From Anaerolineales bacterium (lineage in GTDB: Bacteria; Chloroflexota; Anaerolineae; Anaerolineales; UBA6663): a stretch of 6,124 nucleotides of DNA. Below, in pieces: positions 1 through 6,124 of this stretch (the first letter of the stretch is position 1; each line of letters starts with the position of its first letter). The stretch spans positions 1-6,124 of the forward strand of contig JAEURM010000127.1 in assembly GCA_016789245.1 (NCBI GenBank), given 5' to 3'. The translations under genes and the position numbers were made by a program. The notes beneath the pieces are model-generated. The model made no database searches and was not told the origin of the DNA. It worked only from the letters and a program-made list of their open reading frames with translations.

Positions 1-2167
1 CCAGCGCAAAAAAGTAATACGCGTTCAGCAGGCCCACCAGCCGCGTCAAATCATCCACCGAAGTGGGCTGTGAGCTGGCAATCACCAGCAAACTTGCCAA
101 AATCACCCACATGAGGCTGGCCCCCAACAGCACAAAGCCCAAACTGGCAAACAAGCCTTGCACCCACTCGCGGTTGGCGGTTTCCGGCGCTTCTTCCATG
201 TAAAACAACGCGCCGCCCATTAGCCATGTAAGGAGCATGAGCCCCAACACCGCCAATGAATCACCCACGCCGGGCCGCATGGTGAGTGAACTCCACACGG
301 CCGCAAAAGCAGATGCTTCCCGCGTGCCATTGGTGATGAAGTTGTAACCCAACGTGAGAAAAATCAACAACAGCACACTTGTAGTGATATACACGGGTTT
401 GGAGAAAATACTGCGCGCGCCCGCTTCGGCGGCCCGGCGGCGGCCACCGCGCTGGGTGTTTTTGCCAGTGCCCGCCGGCGTAGGGGCGGGCATAGAGGGT
501 TTTGGTTCCGTGGCCGGGGCTTCAGCGGCAAAAGCAATGGGCCAAATCCAACCCAGCACCAAGAGCGCGCCCAAAAACACCCAAAAGTGCGTGCGCGTGG
601 AAGCAATGGCAATGCCAAAGTGAATTTCTACAAAGTGCGCCACAATGGCGGAGAACAGCCCAATAATGGCAATGGCGCGCCAAGAGTCCATCTTGGGTGT
701 ATCACCATGGTCTGGGATGACGGCGTAAATGGCGAGGAAAGCAATCAGGCCCAAAATTAAGCCGAGGGGCAAACTCACGCCAAAGAACTGTGGGCCTTGC
801 CATTGCACAAAGAAAATGGTGCTGGCTAGGCCGCCGCCCAACACCAATAGTAAAAAGATGTTGCGCCGTAGGGCGGAATTAATCAGGCCCAACCATTTAA
901 GGCTGTAGTAAAACAGCGAAACAAATAAACCAAATTGCGCCAGCAAACCCAGCACGCCGGTAAAAGCCAAAGCATCAAACGTCTCGTTGTGAGAGCGGTC
1001 TGGGGAAGCGTTGCGGGCTTCCAGCTTGCCCAAATCCGGCGGATAGAAGCGGTTGTAGGCAATCAGCATCGCTTCTGGCCCGTAGCCCACCAACGGCCGG
1101 ATGGGGTTCCAAATATCTTTGGAGCCATCTGGATATTCCAGCGGCTCATGCGGCGTCATCATCTGCACCACGCCGGTCCAAATCAGCACGCGCACTTGGC
1201 CAGTTCCGGTGCGGCCCTGAATTTCGTCAAACACTTTGGCTAAACGGTCAAAGCCACGCGTTTGCGCCAAGCTGGCTAGCGGGGTGTTGGGCAAATTCAG
1301 CACTACTAAAAATGCACCAGCGGCCACGCCCAAACCCACCGTGGTGAGCACCAACCAGCGCACGCGGTAATGCAAAGCCATGAGCACAAAGAAGAAGAAC
1401 AGCCCGGCCAGCAAGCCCAGTTGCGGGCCACGGCTTTGCGTAAACCAAATCGCCACCAAGTTCAGCGCAAAAATAAAGATGTAAATGGCGGCGCGCAAAG
1501 TGGGCAGAACCAGTGAACCGGTGCCCGTCATCACCGCCCGGAAGGCCGTCACCACGCGGCTCAACACAATCATGCTGGCCATAATGAGATAGGCCGCCAA
1601 GAAAATGGCGTTGCCTGCATTTCCGGTCACGCGCTCAATCGTGTCGCCACCCCACGGGAGCGGGTCTAATCGGTAGCGTTGCAGAATGCCGTACGTGGCC
1701 ATGGGCAAACTAGTAACGGCCACTACAGTGAAGATGCGCTCAATTTGGGCGCGGCGGCGCAAGTTGGCGGCCAGCACCGTGAATAGAATGATGTACGAAA
1801 TAGTGGAGTAGAAACCCTGCATGCGCTGGTAGGAGCCCCAAATGCTGATATTGGGCGCAACGGAGAGCAGAGTGGAAATAACGTAGATAACGGTGAGCGC
1901 GGCCACCGGAATTAAAAACGGCACTTGCCGCCATTGGGCCGGGCGGAACTGCTCGCGGTTGAGATGGTCAAAGCGCGGGCCGCCTTCGCTGATGAGTTTG
2001 ATGAGCCACGCCACGAGCGCGATAACGGCCAGTGAACGTACCAGCGCAATTTTGTCCGGCTCAAACACGCGGGAGGAGTAAACGTTGAAGAACAGGGGTG
2101 AAACAATCAGGGCAATCAGCCAGCAGGCTTCCATTACCCCTTCGGCAAAACGGGAAATTCTATTCAT
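1..2167 (-). CDS. O-antigen ligase/polymerase-like membrane protein (3' end outside window)
   Basis: The frame is open from ATG 2167 to the left edge: 722 codons, no stop. It encodes a polytopic membrane protein. Hydrophobic segments lie near residues 13-30, 43-60, 82-102, 119-135, 145-163, 185-206, 224-264, 270-290, 397-422, 435-455, 464-482, 496-514, 526-546, 591-612, 633-655 and 670-697. A hydrophilic loop (about 291-396) ends in RSHNETFD (391-398), and TQSRG lies at 243-247. Together these are the hallmarks of the Wzy/WaaL O-antigen ligase superfamily, which polymerises lipid-linked glycan or transfers it to an acceptor at the outer membrane face. A Pro/Ala-rich then Arg-rich linker (about 548-588) separates the core from further membrane segments. 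Chloroflexota homologues, as I recall them, often carry C-terminal TPR repeats; these would lie outside the window. The start is fixed by an upstream in-frame TAA at 2179-2177. It has no Shine-Dalgarno. A second ATG (2134, residue 12) is possible. Ligase versus polymerase cannot be decided. Confidence 0.88.
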   Translation of the reverse strand, partial: MNRISRFAEGVMEACWLIALIVSPLFFNVYSSRVFEPDKIALVRSLAVIALVAWLIKLISEGGPRFDHLNREQFRPAQWRQVPFLIPVAALTVIYVISTLLSVAPNISIWGSYQRMQGFYSTISYIILFTVLAANLRRRAQIERIFTVVAVTSLPMATYGILQRYRLDPLPWGGDTIERVTGNAGNAIFLAAYLIMASMIVLSRVVTAFRAVMTGTGSLVLPTLRAAIYIFIFALNLVAIWFTQSRGPQLGLLAGLFFFFVLMALHYRVRWLVLTTVGLGVAAGAFLVVLNLPNTPLASLAQTRGFDRLAKVFDEIQGRTGTGQVRVLIWTGVVQMMTPHEPLEYPDGSKDIWNPIRPLVGYGPEAMLIAYNRFYPPDLGKLEARNASPDRSHNETFDALAFTGVLGLLAQFGLFVSLFYYSLKWLGLINSALRRNIFLLLVLGGGLASTIFFVQWQGPQFFGVSLPLGLILGLIAFLAIYAVIPDHGDTPKMDSWRAIAIIGLFSAIVAHFVEIHFGIAIASTRTHFWVFLGALLVLGWIWPIAFAAEAPATEPKPSMPAPTPAGTGKNTQRGGRRRAAEAGARSIFSKPVYITTSVLLLIFLTLGYNFITNGTREASAFAAVWSSLTMRPGVGDSLAVLGLMLLTWLMGGALFYMEEAPETANREWVQGLFASLGFVLLGASLMWVILASLLVIASSQPTSVDDLTRLVGLLNAYYFFAL

Positions 2168-2253
2168 ATGGCAATGTTACTCGTGGTGGGGGGAGGTGGC
2201 AAGCGGACAGTCATGTTCCGTATGGCGTGTTTCGTATTCCGTACCCTTGCGCA
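2168..2253. other. 86-base intergenic gap with C-rich leader
   Basis: This gap separates the third glycosyltransferase from the ligase gene. Read on the minus strand it contains a purine-poor, C-rich stretch (G-run 2188-2193 on the plus strand) about 17-35 bases before the ligase ATG, and no Shine-Dalgarno. Its left-to-right half holds the heptad repeat listed separately. I see no hairpin followed by a T-run, so no intrinsic terminator, and no convincing -35/-10 pair. The ligase gene is therefore probably cotranscribed with the upstream genes, but this is inference. Confidence 0.6.
2219..2246 (+). repeat. Degenerate 7-base tandem repeat (CGTATTN)
   Basis: Four consecutive 7-base units begin at 2219, 2226, 2233 and 2240, each starting CGT; examples are CGTATGG and CGTATTC. 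After a 3-base slip, two further units starting CGC follow at 2250 and 2257, overlapping the stop codon and last codons of the glycosyltransferase. The consensus on the plus strand is roughly CGTATTN. A related repeat fills the other real gap of the cluster (4456-4490) on the opposite strand. The repeat resembles in style the heptanucleotide STRR repeats known from cyanobacteria. Its role here is unknown. Confidence 0.55.
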
Positions 2254-3357
2254 TTACGCCCCACTCAAAACTTCTCCATAAATCTTCTCCACCCTCCTCA
2301 CCATCGTCTCAACAGAGAATTCCGCCACGGCGCGGGCGCGGCCAGCTTGGCCCAGTTTTTCACACAAGTTTGCGTCTTTCAGCAAACGCTGGAGCGTGGC
2401 CGCCAGGGCGGGCGGCGCGTGGGGCGGCACCACTAAGCCGGTTTGCTCATTTTGCACCACAAAAGAATTGCCGGAGCCAATCTCAGTGGTAACGCACGGC
2501 AAGCCAGAAGCCATCGCTTCTACTAAAACCGTGCCGTAAGATTCGGCGCGGGAGGTGGATGGCAGAACAAACACGCTGGCGCGTTGATACAGCGCGGGCA
2601 ACTCCGCATCAGGCACATTGCCCAGAAAATTCACGCGCTCACGCAAGCCCAACTCATGCGTCAGCACTTTCCAGTGGGCGCGTTGGGGGCCATCGCCCGC
2701 AATCAATAACTGCACATTGGTATCTAAGTGCTTTAGTGCGCGGAGCAAATCATCCACGCCTTTGTAGTGGCGCAGTTGGCCCACAAATAAAAGCGTGGGC
2801 GGCGTGGTGGCGGGCGCGGGGCGTGGGCTAAAGCGGCTCACATCCACGCCAATGGGCACCAGCGCCAGCTTATCTTTCACTGGCCGCAAGTGCGGTGAGT
2901 TGGCCGCAAACGGTGGGTTAGTAATCAGCACTCGCGCCGCGCCGCGCAAAATGCGGCGGAACAGCGGCCCGTAAGCCAGCATAATCAATTTTTGCACAGG
3001 CCGGTTTACATCCGCTTGGTAACTGATGAGGTAAGGCCGCCCGCGCCCGTTGAACCATTGCGCCAGTTCACCCAGCGGATAAGGCGCTTGCAGATGGGTA
3101 ATTTCTGGCTGAAGCTTTTTTAGCCAATCGGAGAAACTAGGGCTGAGCGGCGTGGACGCCACGGTGGCCCAGCGGCCCGCCTTAATCACGCGCACGCCGT
3201 TAAGTTTTTCTTCCACCGTCTCGCGTCCGCGCGGATTGGTGACGAGCACGGTTACATCATGCCCGTTCCGCACTTGCGCTTCGGCCAGCGCGCGGATGTG
3301 ATTTTCAATGCCGCCCAATATCGGCGCGTAGTCTTTGTAAACGTGGAGTATCCGCAT
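2254..3357 (-). CDS. GT4 family glycosyltransferase (WfcD-like type)
   Basis: A 367-residue GT-B fold retaining glycosyltransferase, complete, at the normal family length. The N-terminal acceptor domain begins MRILHVYKDY, with the glycine loop GGIEN at 15-19. The C-terminal donor domain holds FVGQLRHYKG (191-200; K199 expected to contact the donor phosphate), IAGDGP (219-224) and a canonical EX7E motif with E272 and E280 in ESYGTVLVEAMASG. The following IGSGNSFV and TGLVVPP stretch, together with ISYQADV (111-117), recalls the WfcD-like mannosyltransferase group; this subgroup is tentative. No signal peptide or membrane span is seen, so it should act on a lipid-linked acceptor at the cytoplasmic face. 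It starts 5 bases after the stop of the upstream glycosyltransferase, which indicates one operon. Upstream in-frame TAA (3369-3367) fixes ATG 3357. Donor and acceptor sugars are unknown. Oddity: Gln114 sits where many relatives have His. Confidence 0.92.
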   Translation of the reverse strand: MRILHVYKDYAPILGGIENHIRALAEAQVRNGHDVTVLVTNPRGRETVEEKLNGVRVIKAGRWATVASTPLSPSFSDWLKKLQPEITHLQAPYPLGELAQWFNGRGRPYLISYQADVNRPVQKLIMLAYGPLFRRILRGAARVLITNPPFAANSPHLRPVKDKLALVPIGVDVSRFSPRPAPATTPPTLLFVGQLRHYKGVDDLLRALKHLDTNVQLLIAGDGPQRAHWKVLTHELGLRERVNFLGNVPDAELPALYQRASVFVLPSTSRAESYGTVLVEAMASGLPCVTTEIGSGNSFVVQNEQTGLVVPPHAPPALAATLQRLLKDANLCEKLGQAGRARAVAEFSVETMVRRVEKIYGEVLSGA

Positions 3358-3359
3358 CG

Positions 3360-3364
3360 CTCTC
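3360..3364 (-). promoter_or_regulatory. Weak ribosome binding site GAGAG
   Basis: GAGAG lies 2 bases before ATG 3357 and overlaps the TGA stop of the upstream gene (3365-3363). It is the only purine-rich element in front of any complete start in this window. The spacing is short, so translational coupling to the upstream gene is as likely as independent initiation. Confidence 0.35.
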
Positions 3365-4451
3365 AGTTATCTGCCACCAGTTTGTAAATCTCCAGTGTCT
3401 GCGCCGCCGCGCGTTCCCACGTAAAGTAGCGGGCGCGGTGTTGGCCGCGCTCACGCAGAGCGGTGAGTAGACTCGGGCTTTCGAGTGTTTCTTGCAAAGT
3501 TTGGGCAATGCTGGCCGGGTTGTTTGGTTCAAAGTAGGCCGCCGCATTTTGCGCCATCTCGCGCAGAACGGCAATATCAGAACAGGCCACCGGCGCGCCA
3601 CACGCCATGGCTTCTAAAACTGGGAAGCCAAAACCTTCAAGCTTAGATGCTTGCACATACAACTCAGCGCCACTGTACGCCGCTGGTAATTCACTATCCG
3701 GCAAACGGCCCAACACGCGCACCCGCTCACCTAAAACTTCGGCCGCGCGCCGCATCTCTGGGAAGCGCTCATCTTCTGGCCCGGCCAGTACCAACGGTGG
3801 CGTGCTAGCGGGCAAAGTGCCATAAGCGTGGATGAGCGCGGGTAAATTTTTGTGCGGCTTGTTACTGCCCACGTATAGCAGATATTTTTCCGGCAGATGA
3901 TATTTCTCACGGAAACTTTGCACCGCGCTGGCCGTTTGCGGCTGGATGTGCGGTGGCAAACCGGCCACCACACTGGAAACAATCTCTGGCGGCAACTTAA
4001 ACTTGGCAATGAAATCCGTCCGCGCGGCTTGGCTGAGCGTCAGCACGTGCTCGGCGGCATTGAAGGCCAATTGATGAGCGGCTTGGTACAACCAGCGTTG
4101 GCGCGCTGTGAAGCCATCCGGCACTTTTAGCGGAATCAAATCGTAAGCCGTCACCACGGTGGGCACGCCGGGCGCAAACGGCATGAGATAAAACGGTGAG
4201 TGATAAAGCTTGGCGTTGAGCCGTTGCAAACGTGAACGCACCACCCACTGTTGCTCCAAACTGCGCGGCGTGTGCGGCACCGCCACCCGCTTCGCCGGAA
4301 TAGTGTACACATCCATATCGGAGGCGTTGTGTAGCGGGTTGTGCAGAAGCGTTAGCTCGGTAATGCTGGCCAGTGCGCGCGCCAACTCAAACGTGTACCG
4401 CCCGATGCCGGGGTAGTGCGCGTTAGCCGTGCGAACATCTAGAACGTACAT
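3363..4451 (-). CDS. GT4 family glycosyltransferase, MtfB-like (second copy)
   Basis: A complete 362-residue GT-B glycosyltransferase. The N-terminal domain shows the MtfB-like signature: MYVLDVRTAN, then GIGRY (15-19) and TAYDLIPL (101-108). The C-terminal donor domain shows LYVGSNKPHKNL (192-203, K201 in the usual phosphate-binding place), LAGPED (222-227) and a canonical EX7E motif with E272 and E280 in EGFGFPVLEAMACG. It ends with the FTWERAA block (343-349) typical of this subgroup. Members transfer mannose, rhamnose or related sugars to growing O-antigen or capsule chains; the sugar here cannot be told. There is no signal peptide or membrane span. It is clearly homologous to the upstream gene (4501-5637), sharing GxGRY, EGFG and FTWE motifs, so the two probably arose by an old duplication. 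In-frame TAA at 4460-4458 leaves ATG 4451 as the only start. No Shine-Dalgarno precedes it; a 7-base periodic repeat lies there instead. Confidence 0.93.
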   Translation of the reverse strand: MYVLDVRTANAHYPGIGRYTFELARALASITELTLLHNPLHNASDMDVYTIPAKRVAVPHTPRSLEQQWVVRSRLQRLNAKLYHSPFYLMPFAPGVPTVVTAYDLIPLKVPDGFTARQRWLYQAAHQLAFNAAEHVLTLSQAARTDFIAKFKLPPEIVSSVVAGLPPHIQPQTASAVQSFREKYHLPEKYLLYVGSNKPHKNLPALIHAYGTLPASTPPLVLAGPEDERFPEMRRAAEVLGERVRVLGRLPDSELPAAYSGAELYVQASKLEGFGFPVLEAMACGAPVACSDIAVLREMAQNAAAYFEPNNPASIAQTLQETLESPSLLTALRERGQHRARYFTWERAAAQTLEIYKLVADN

Positions 4452-4455
4452 GGGA

Positions 4456-4490
4456 AGTTACAGAACAAAGAATACAGAAAACGCAATACG
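4456..4490 (-). repeat. Degenerate 7-base tandem repeat in 49-base gap
   Basis: The gap 4452-4500 between two glycosyltransferase genes is mostly five consecutive 7-base units. Read on the minus strand they start at 4490, 4483, 4476, 4469 and 4462, with examples CGTATTG and TGTATTC and a rough consensus YGTATTC. The array ends 5 bases before ATG 4451 and occupies the place where a ribosome binding site would be expected. It matches the units at 2219-2246 but in the opposite orientation. Beyond it, 4491-4500 holds only GGAGGCCTTG on the plus strand. No terminator is seen. Confidence 0.55.
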
Positions 4491-4500
4491 GGAGGCCTTG

Positions 4501-5637
4501 CTAGTGGGCGAAAGTTTTTGCGGCAACGCTTTCATAAACTTTCAGCGTTGCCCGCGCCGCTTTTTCCCACGTGAACTGTTTAGCCCGGTGCAGGCCGCGT
4601 GCCCGTAACTTAGCGTGAAGGGCATTGTCATTCAGCACGCGCCGCATGGCTTCCACCCACGCTTGCACATCCGTTGGCGGCAGAAGCAGGCCCGCGTCAC
4701 CCACCACTTCTGGCAAACTACTGGCGTTAGAAACTATCACCGGCGTGCCGCAGGCCATGGCTTCTAGTGGTGGCAGGCCAAAACCTTCAAACACACTGGG
4801 GTACGCAAACACGGCCGCACAATTGAGCAGGGCGGGCAAATCTTCGTCCGGCACGTAACCTAAAAGTTGCACCTGCCGCTCCAAACCTAAGGCCCGTAAC
4901 TCGGCAAAAAAACTTTCATGCAACCAGCCTTTGCCGCCCGCAATTACTAATCCAATTTCTGGCTGAGATTGGCGCAGAACGGCGTACGCCTTGAGCAGAG
5001 TGGTGAGATTTTTGCGCGGCTCAATAGTACTCACATACAAAACAAAGCGGGCCGGCAAGTTATATTTTGTGCGCAGTGTTTCAAGAGTGGGCGCGTGAGA
5101 GATGGGCGCAAAGCGCGTCTCAACCCCTTCGTGAATTACATATAGCTTCTCGGTGGGCACGTTGTAAAACCGTACTGCATCGCGGCGGGTGGCTTCGCTT
5201 ACACAAATCACCGCCTCCGCACGCTGGATAAAGCGCGGCATCAGCAGGGTGAGATAGAGCCGGTTTTGGAGCAAGTGGTATTGCGGAAAATGCAGATACG
5301 CCGTGTCATGCAAAGTGAACACACTGCGGGCGTGAGTAATCACCGGCAATAAGTGCTCGGTGGCGTGATACAGTTTTACGCCCGCAAAGATGTGGTTGAG
5401 GTTTGGCCCGCCAAAATAGCTGATGGCGGCACGCAAACGCCAGCGTTTGCGCGGCAGGTTGGCCGTGAGCGTTAGTAGTTTATCAAGCGGAGCCTTCAGT
5501 TGCCCATCGCGCGGGTCATTGATGAAGCCGGTGAGCGGCGTGCCCAATTCCACCAGCGCCTGTGCCAAACTAGCCGCATACCGCCCCAAGCCCGCCCGCT
5601 CATGCGCCGCCGCAGAAAGGTCAAAGCAGAGGGTCAT
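4501..5637 (-). CDS. GT4 family glycosyltransferase, MtfB-like (first copy)
   Basis: A complete 378-residue GT-B glycosyltransferase. The N-terminal domain has GLGRY (16-20), LYHATEHLLP (89-98) and TLHDTAYL (108-115), whose His110 is the conserved histidine of the acceptor-side cleft in this group. ICVSEATRRD (144-153) marks the interdomain region. The donor domain has YVSTIEPRKNL (201-211, with R208 and K209 near the donor phosphates), IAGGKGW (232-238) and a canonical EX7E motif, E284 and E292, in EGFGLPPLEAMACG. It ends in FTWEKAA (355-361). The family adds single sugars to lipid-linked O-antigen or capsule precursors from nucleotide sugars in the cytoplasm; the sugar is not predictable. 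The start is unambiguous: the ATG overlaps the upstream stop as ATGA, and no ATG, GTG or TTG lies between it and the upstream in-frame TGA (5664-5662). There is no Shine-Dalgarno, so reinitiation is likely. G+C over its 5' 300 bases is about 60%, unlike its upstream neighbour. Confidence 0.94.
   Translation of the reverse strand: MTLCFDLSAAAHERAGLGRYAASLAQALVELGTPLTGFINDPRDGQLKAPLDKLLTLTANLPRKRWRLRAAISYFGGPNLNHIFAGVKLYHATEHLLPVITHARSVFTLHDTAYLHFPQYHLLQNRLYLTLLMPRFIQRAEAVICVSEATRRDAVRFYNVPTEKLYVIHEGVETRFAPISHAPTLETLRTKYNLPARFVLYVSTIEPRKNLTTLLKAYAVLRQSQPEIGLVIAGGKGWLHESFFAELRALGLERQVQLLGYVPDEDLPALLNCAAVFAYPSVFEGFGLPPLEAMACGTPVIVSNASSLPEVVGDAGLLLPPTDVQAWVEAMRRVLNDNALHAKLRARGLHRAKQFTWEKAARATLKVYESVAAKTFAH
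5634..5637 (-). promoter_or_regulatory. ATGA stop/start overlap (translational coupling)
   Basis: The start ATG of the downstream glycosyltransferase (5637-5635) and the TGA stop of the upstream one (5636-5634) share two bases. The sequence before it has no Shine-Dalgarno, which fits termination-reinitiation by the same ribosome. It shows that both genes lie on one transcript. Confidence 0.7.
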
Positions 5638-6124
5638 GGTTGCAAAATGTGTTGGTATATATCACGAGTTCGGCGAGCCACACTTGCCCAAGTGTTTTGC
5701 TGAACAAATGTTTGAGCCTTTTCCATCAGATCTGTGCGCCAGGTTGGATTTTCGACCACGTTGCGGATTGTTTGAGCTAATGCTTCTGACTTGTTGCTCG
5801 AAAAAAATGCAACAACACCCTCAGTTGTTAGTTCACGATGAGATTCAATATCGGAGAGTACAACGGGCGCCGTTTGATATGCTAATCCTAGATATACCGA
5901 ATATGAAAAATCCGTATGAGTATTGGGATATATCAGCACATCACAGGCGTTTAGATTGGGTGATAGTTCATTTTCCTCTAAATAACCGGTTATGCGAACT
6001 CGTGCTTGAAGACCCTGTTCGGCAATCTGGCGCTGAAGCTTAGCGAGAACCAACTGATCATCTGGGCGGCGAACCCCACCAGCAATAAGTAACACATAAT
6101 GCTCAGGTAAATAGCGCAAGGCAT
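5634..6124 (-). CDS. Glycosyltransferase, C-terminal part (5' end outside window)
   Basis: The last 163 codons of a GT-B glycosyltransferase; the start lies beyond the right edge. (A TTG at 6119 is an internal leucine codon, not a start.) Counting from it, the donor domain shows YVLLIAGG (8-15), VRITGYLEENEL (41-52), DVLIYPN (60-66), VVLSD (86-90) and a C-terminal helix block ending HILQP. This follows the usual GT4 order, but both glutamates of EX7E are replaced: Asp70 and Gly78 frame FSYSVYL. Some GT4-like subgroups lack these glutamates naturally, so loss of activity should not be assumed. G+C over this part is about 45%, against about 60% in the adjoining 300 bases of the next gene. That suggests separate acquisition. 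It overlaps the next gene by 4 bases (ATGA) and is thus first in this visible operon. Donor and acceptor sugars are unknown. Confidence 0.85.
   Translation of the reverse strand, partial: ALRYLPEHYVLLIAGGVRRPDDQLVLAKLQRQIAEQGLQARVRITGYLEENELSPNLNACDVLIYPNTHTDFSYSVYLGLAYQTAPVVLSDIESHRELTTEGVVAFFSSNKSEALAQTIRNVVENPTWRTDLMEKAQTFVQQNTWASVARRTRDIYQHILQP

Noticed and set aside
935..1243. Plus-strand reading frame of 102 codons
   Set aside because: Antisense to the ligase loop and RSHNETFD motif region, whose frame is open throughout; no domain recognised.
2132..2143. Alternative ligase start at ATG 2134 with GAAGGGG upstream
   Set aside because: The purine run is only about 2 bases from the ATG, too close for a normal ribosome binding site, and the first 11 residues read as a plausible amphipathic N-terminus; kept only as a possibility.
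1..2167. Possible frameshift or pseudogene in the ligase region, since only short start-to-stop frames appear there
   Set aside because: Codon-by-codon reading shows one uninterrupted frame from 2167 to the left edge; the stop is simply outside the window.
2085..2492. Plus-strand reading frames of 135 and 112 codons around the ligase/glycosyltransferase gap
   Set aside because: Both overlap clear minus-strand coding sequence at each end, have low-complexity Arg/Pro/Ser-rich translations and no ribosome binding site; they are shadows.
4457..4486. Possible promoter (TTGCGT, 18 bases, TGTAAC) on the minus strand before 4451
   Set aside because: The match is weak, the elements are simply units of the heptad repeat, and the -10 would sit only 5 bases from the ATG.
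5423..6043. Plus-strand reading frame of 206 codons
   Set aside because: It lies antisense to two well-supported glycosyltransferase genes, crosses their junction and its G+C step, and its translation shows no recognisable domain or plausible composition.

Overview
The window is a stretch of a surface-polysaccharide gene cluster, all read from the minus strand. In transcription order (right to left) it holds the 3' part of one glycosyltransferase, three complete GT4-type glycosyltransferases, and the first 722 codons of a large multi-membrane-pass O-antigen ligase/polymerase-like protein that runs off the left edge. No RNA gene, CRISPR array, transposase or clear terminator is visible. Long plus-strand reading frames are shadows of these genes.

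Organism: most likely a member of the Chloroflexota (Anaerolineae/Chloroflexia type). The main reason is the ligase. From memory, its N-terminal block (SSRVFEPDKI), the WGSYQRMQG and DPLPWGGD motifs and the RSHNETFD loop motif resemble the long O-antigen ligase proteins of that phylum. Convincing Shine-Dalgarno sequences are missing at most starts. In the stretch I counted (about 5341-5640) G+C is about 60%. This assignment is inference without a database search.

Layout: 6124-5634, glycosyltransferase C-terminal part (5' end outside the window, G+C about 45%). 5637-4501, GT4 MtfB-like enzyme, joined to the previous gene by a 4-base ATGA overlap. 4500-4452, 49-base gap with a degenerate 7-base periodic repeat. 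4451-3363, second MtfB-like GT4. Then a 5-base gap and 3357-2254, a third GT4 enzyme of a different (WfcD-like) type. 2253-2168, 86-base gap with the same kind of 7-base repeat in the opposite orientation plus a C-rich leader. 2167-1, ligase/polymerase.

Working together: the soluble or membrane-associated GT4 enzymes would add sugars one after another to a lipid-linked glycan at the cytoplasmic face. The ligase-like protein would then polymerise the glycan or transfer it to its final acceptor at the outer face. Sugar identities cannot be read from the sequence. The most notable observations are the sharp drop in G+C exactly at one gene junction, the loss of both glutamates of the EX7E motif in that low-G+C gene, and the heptad repeats that fill both of the real intergenic gaps.
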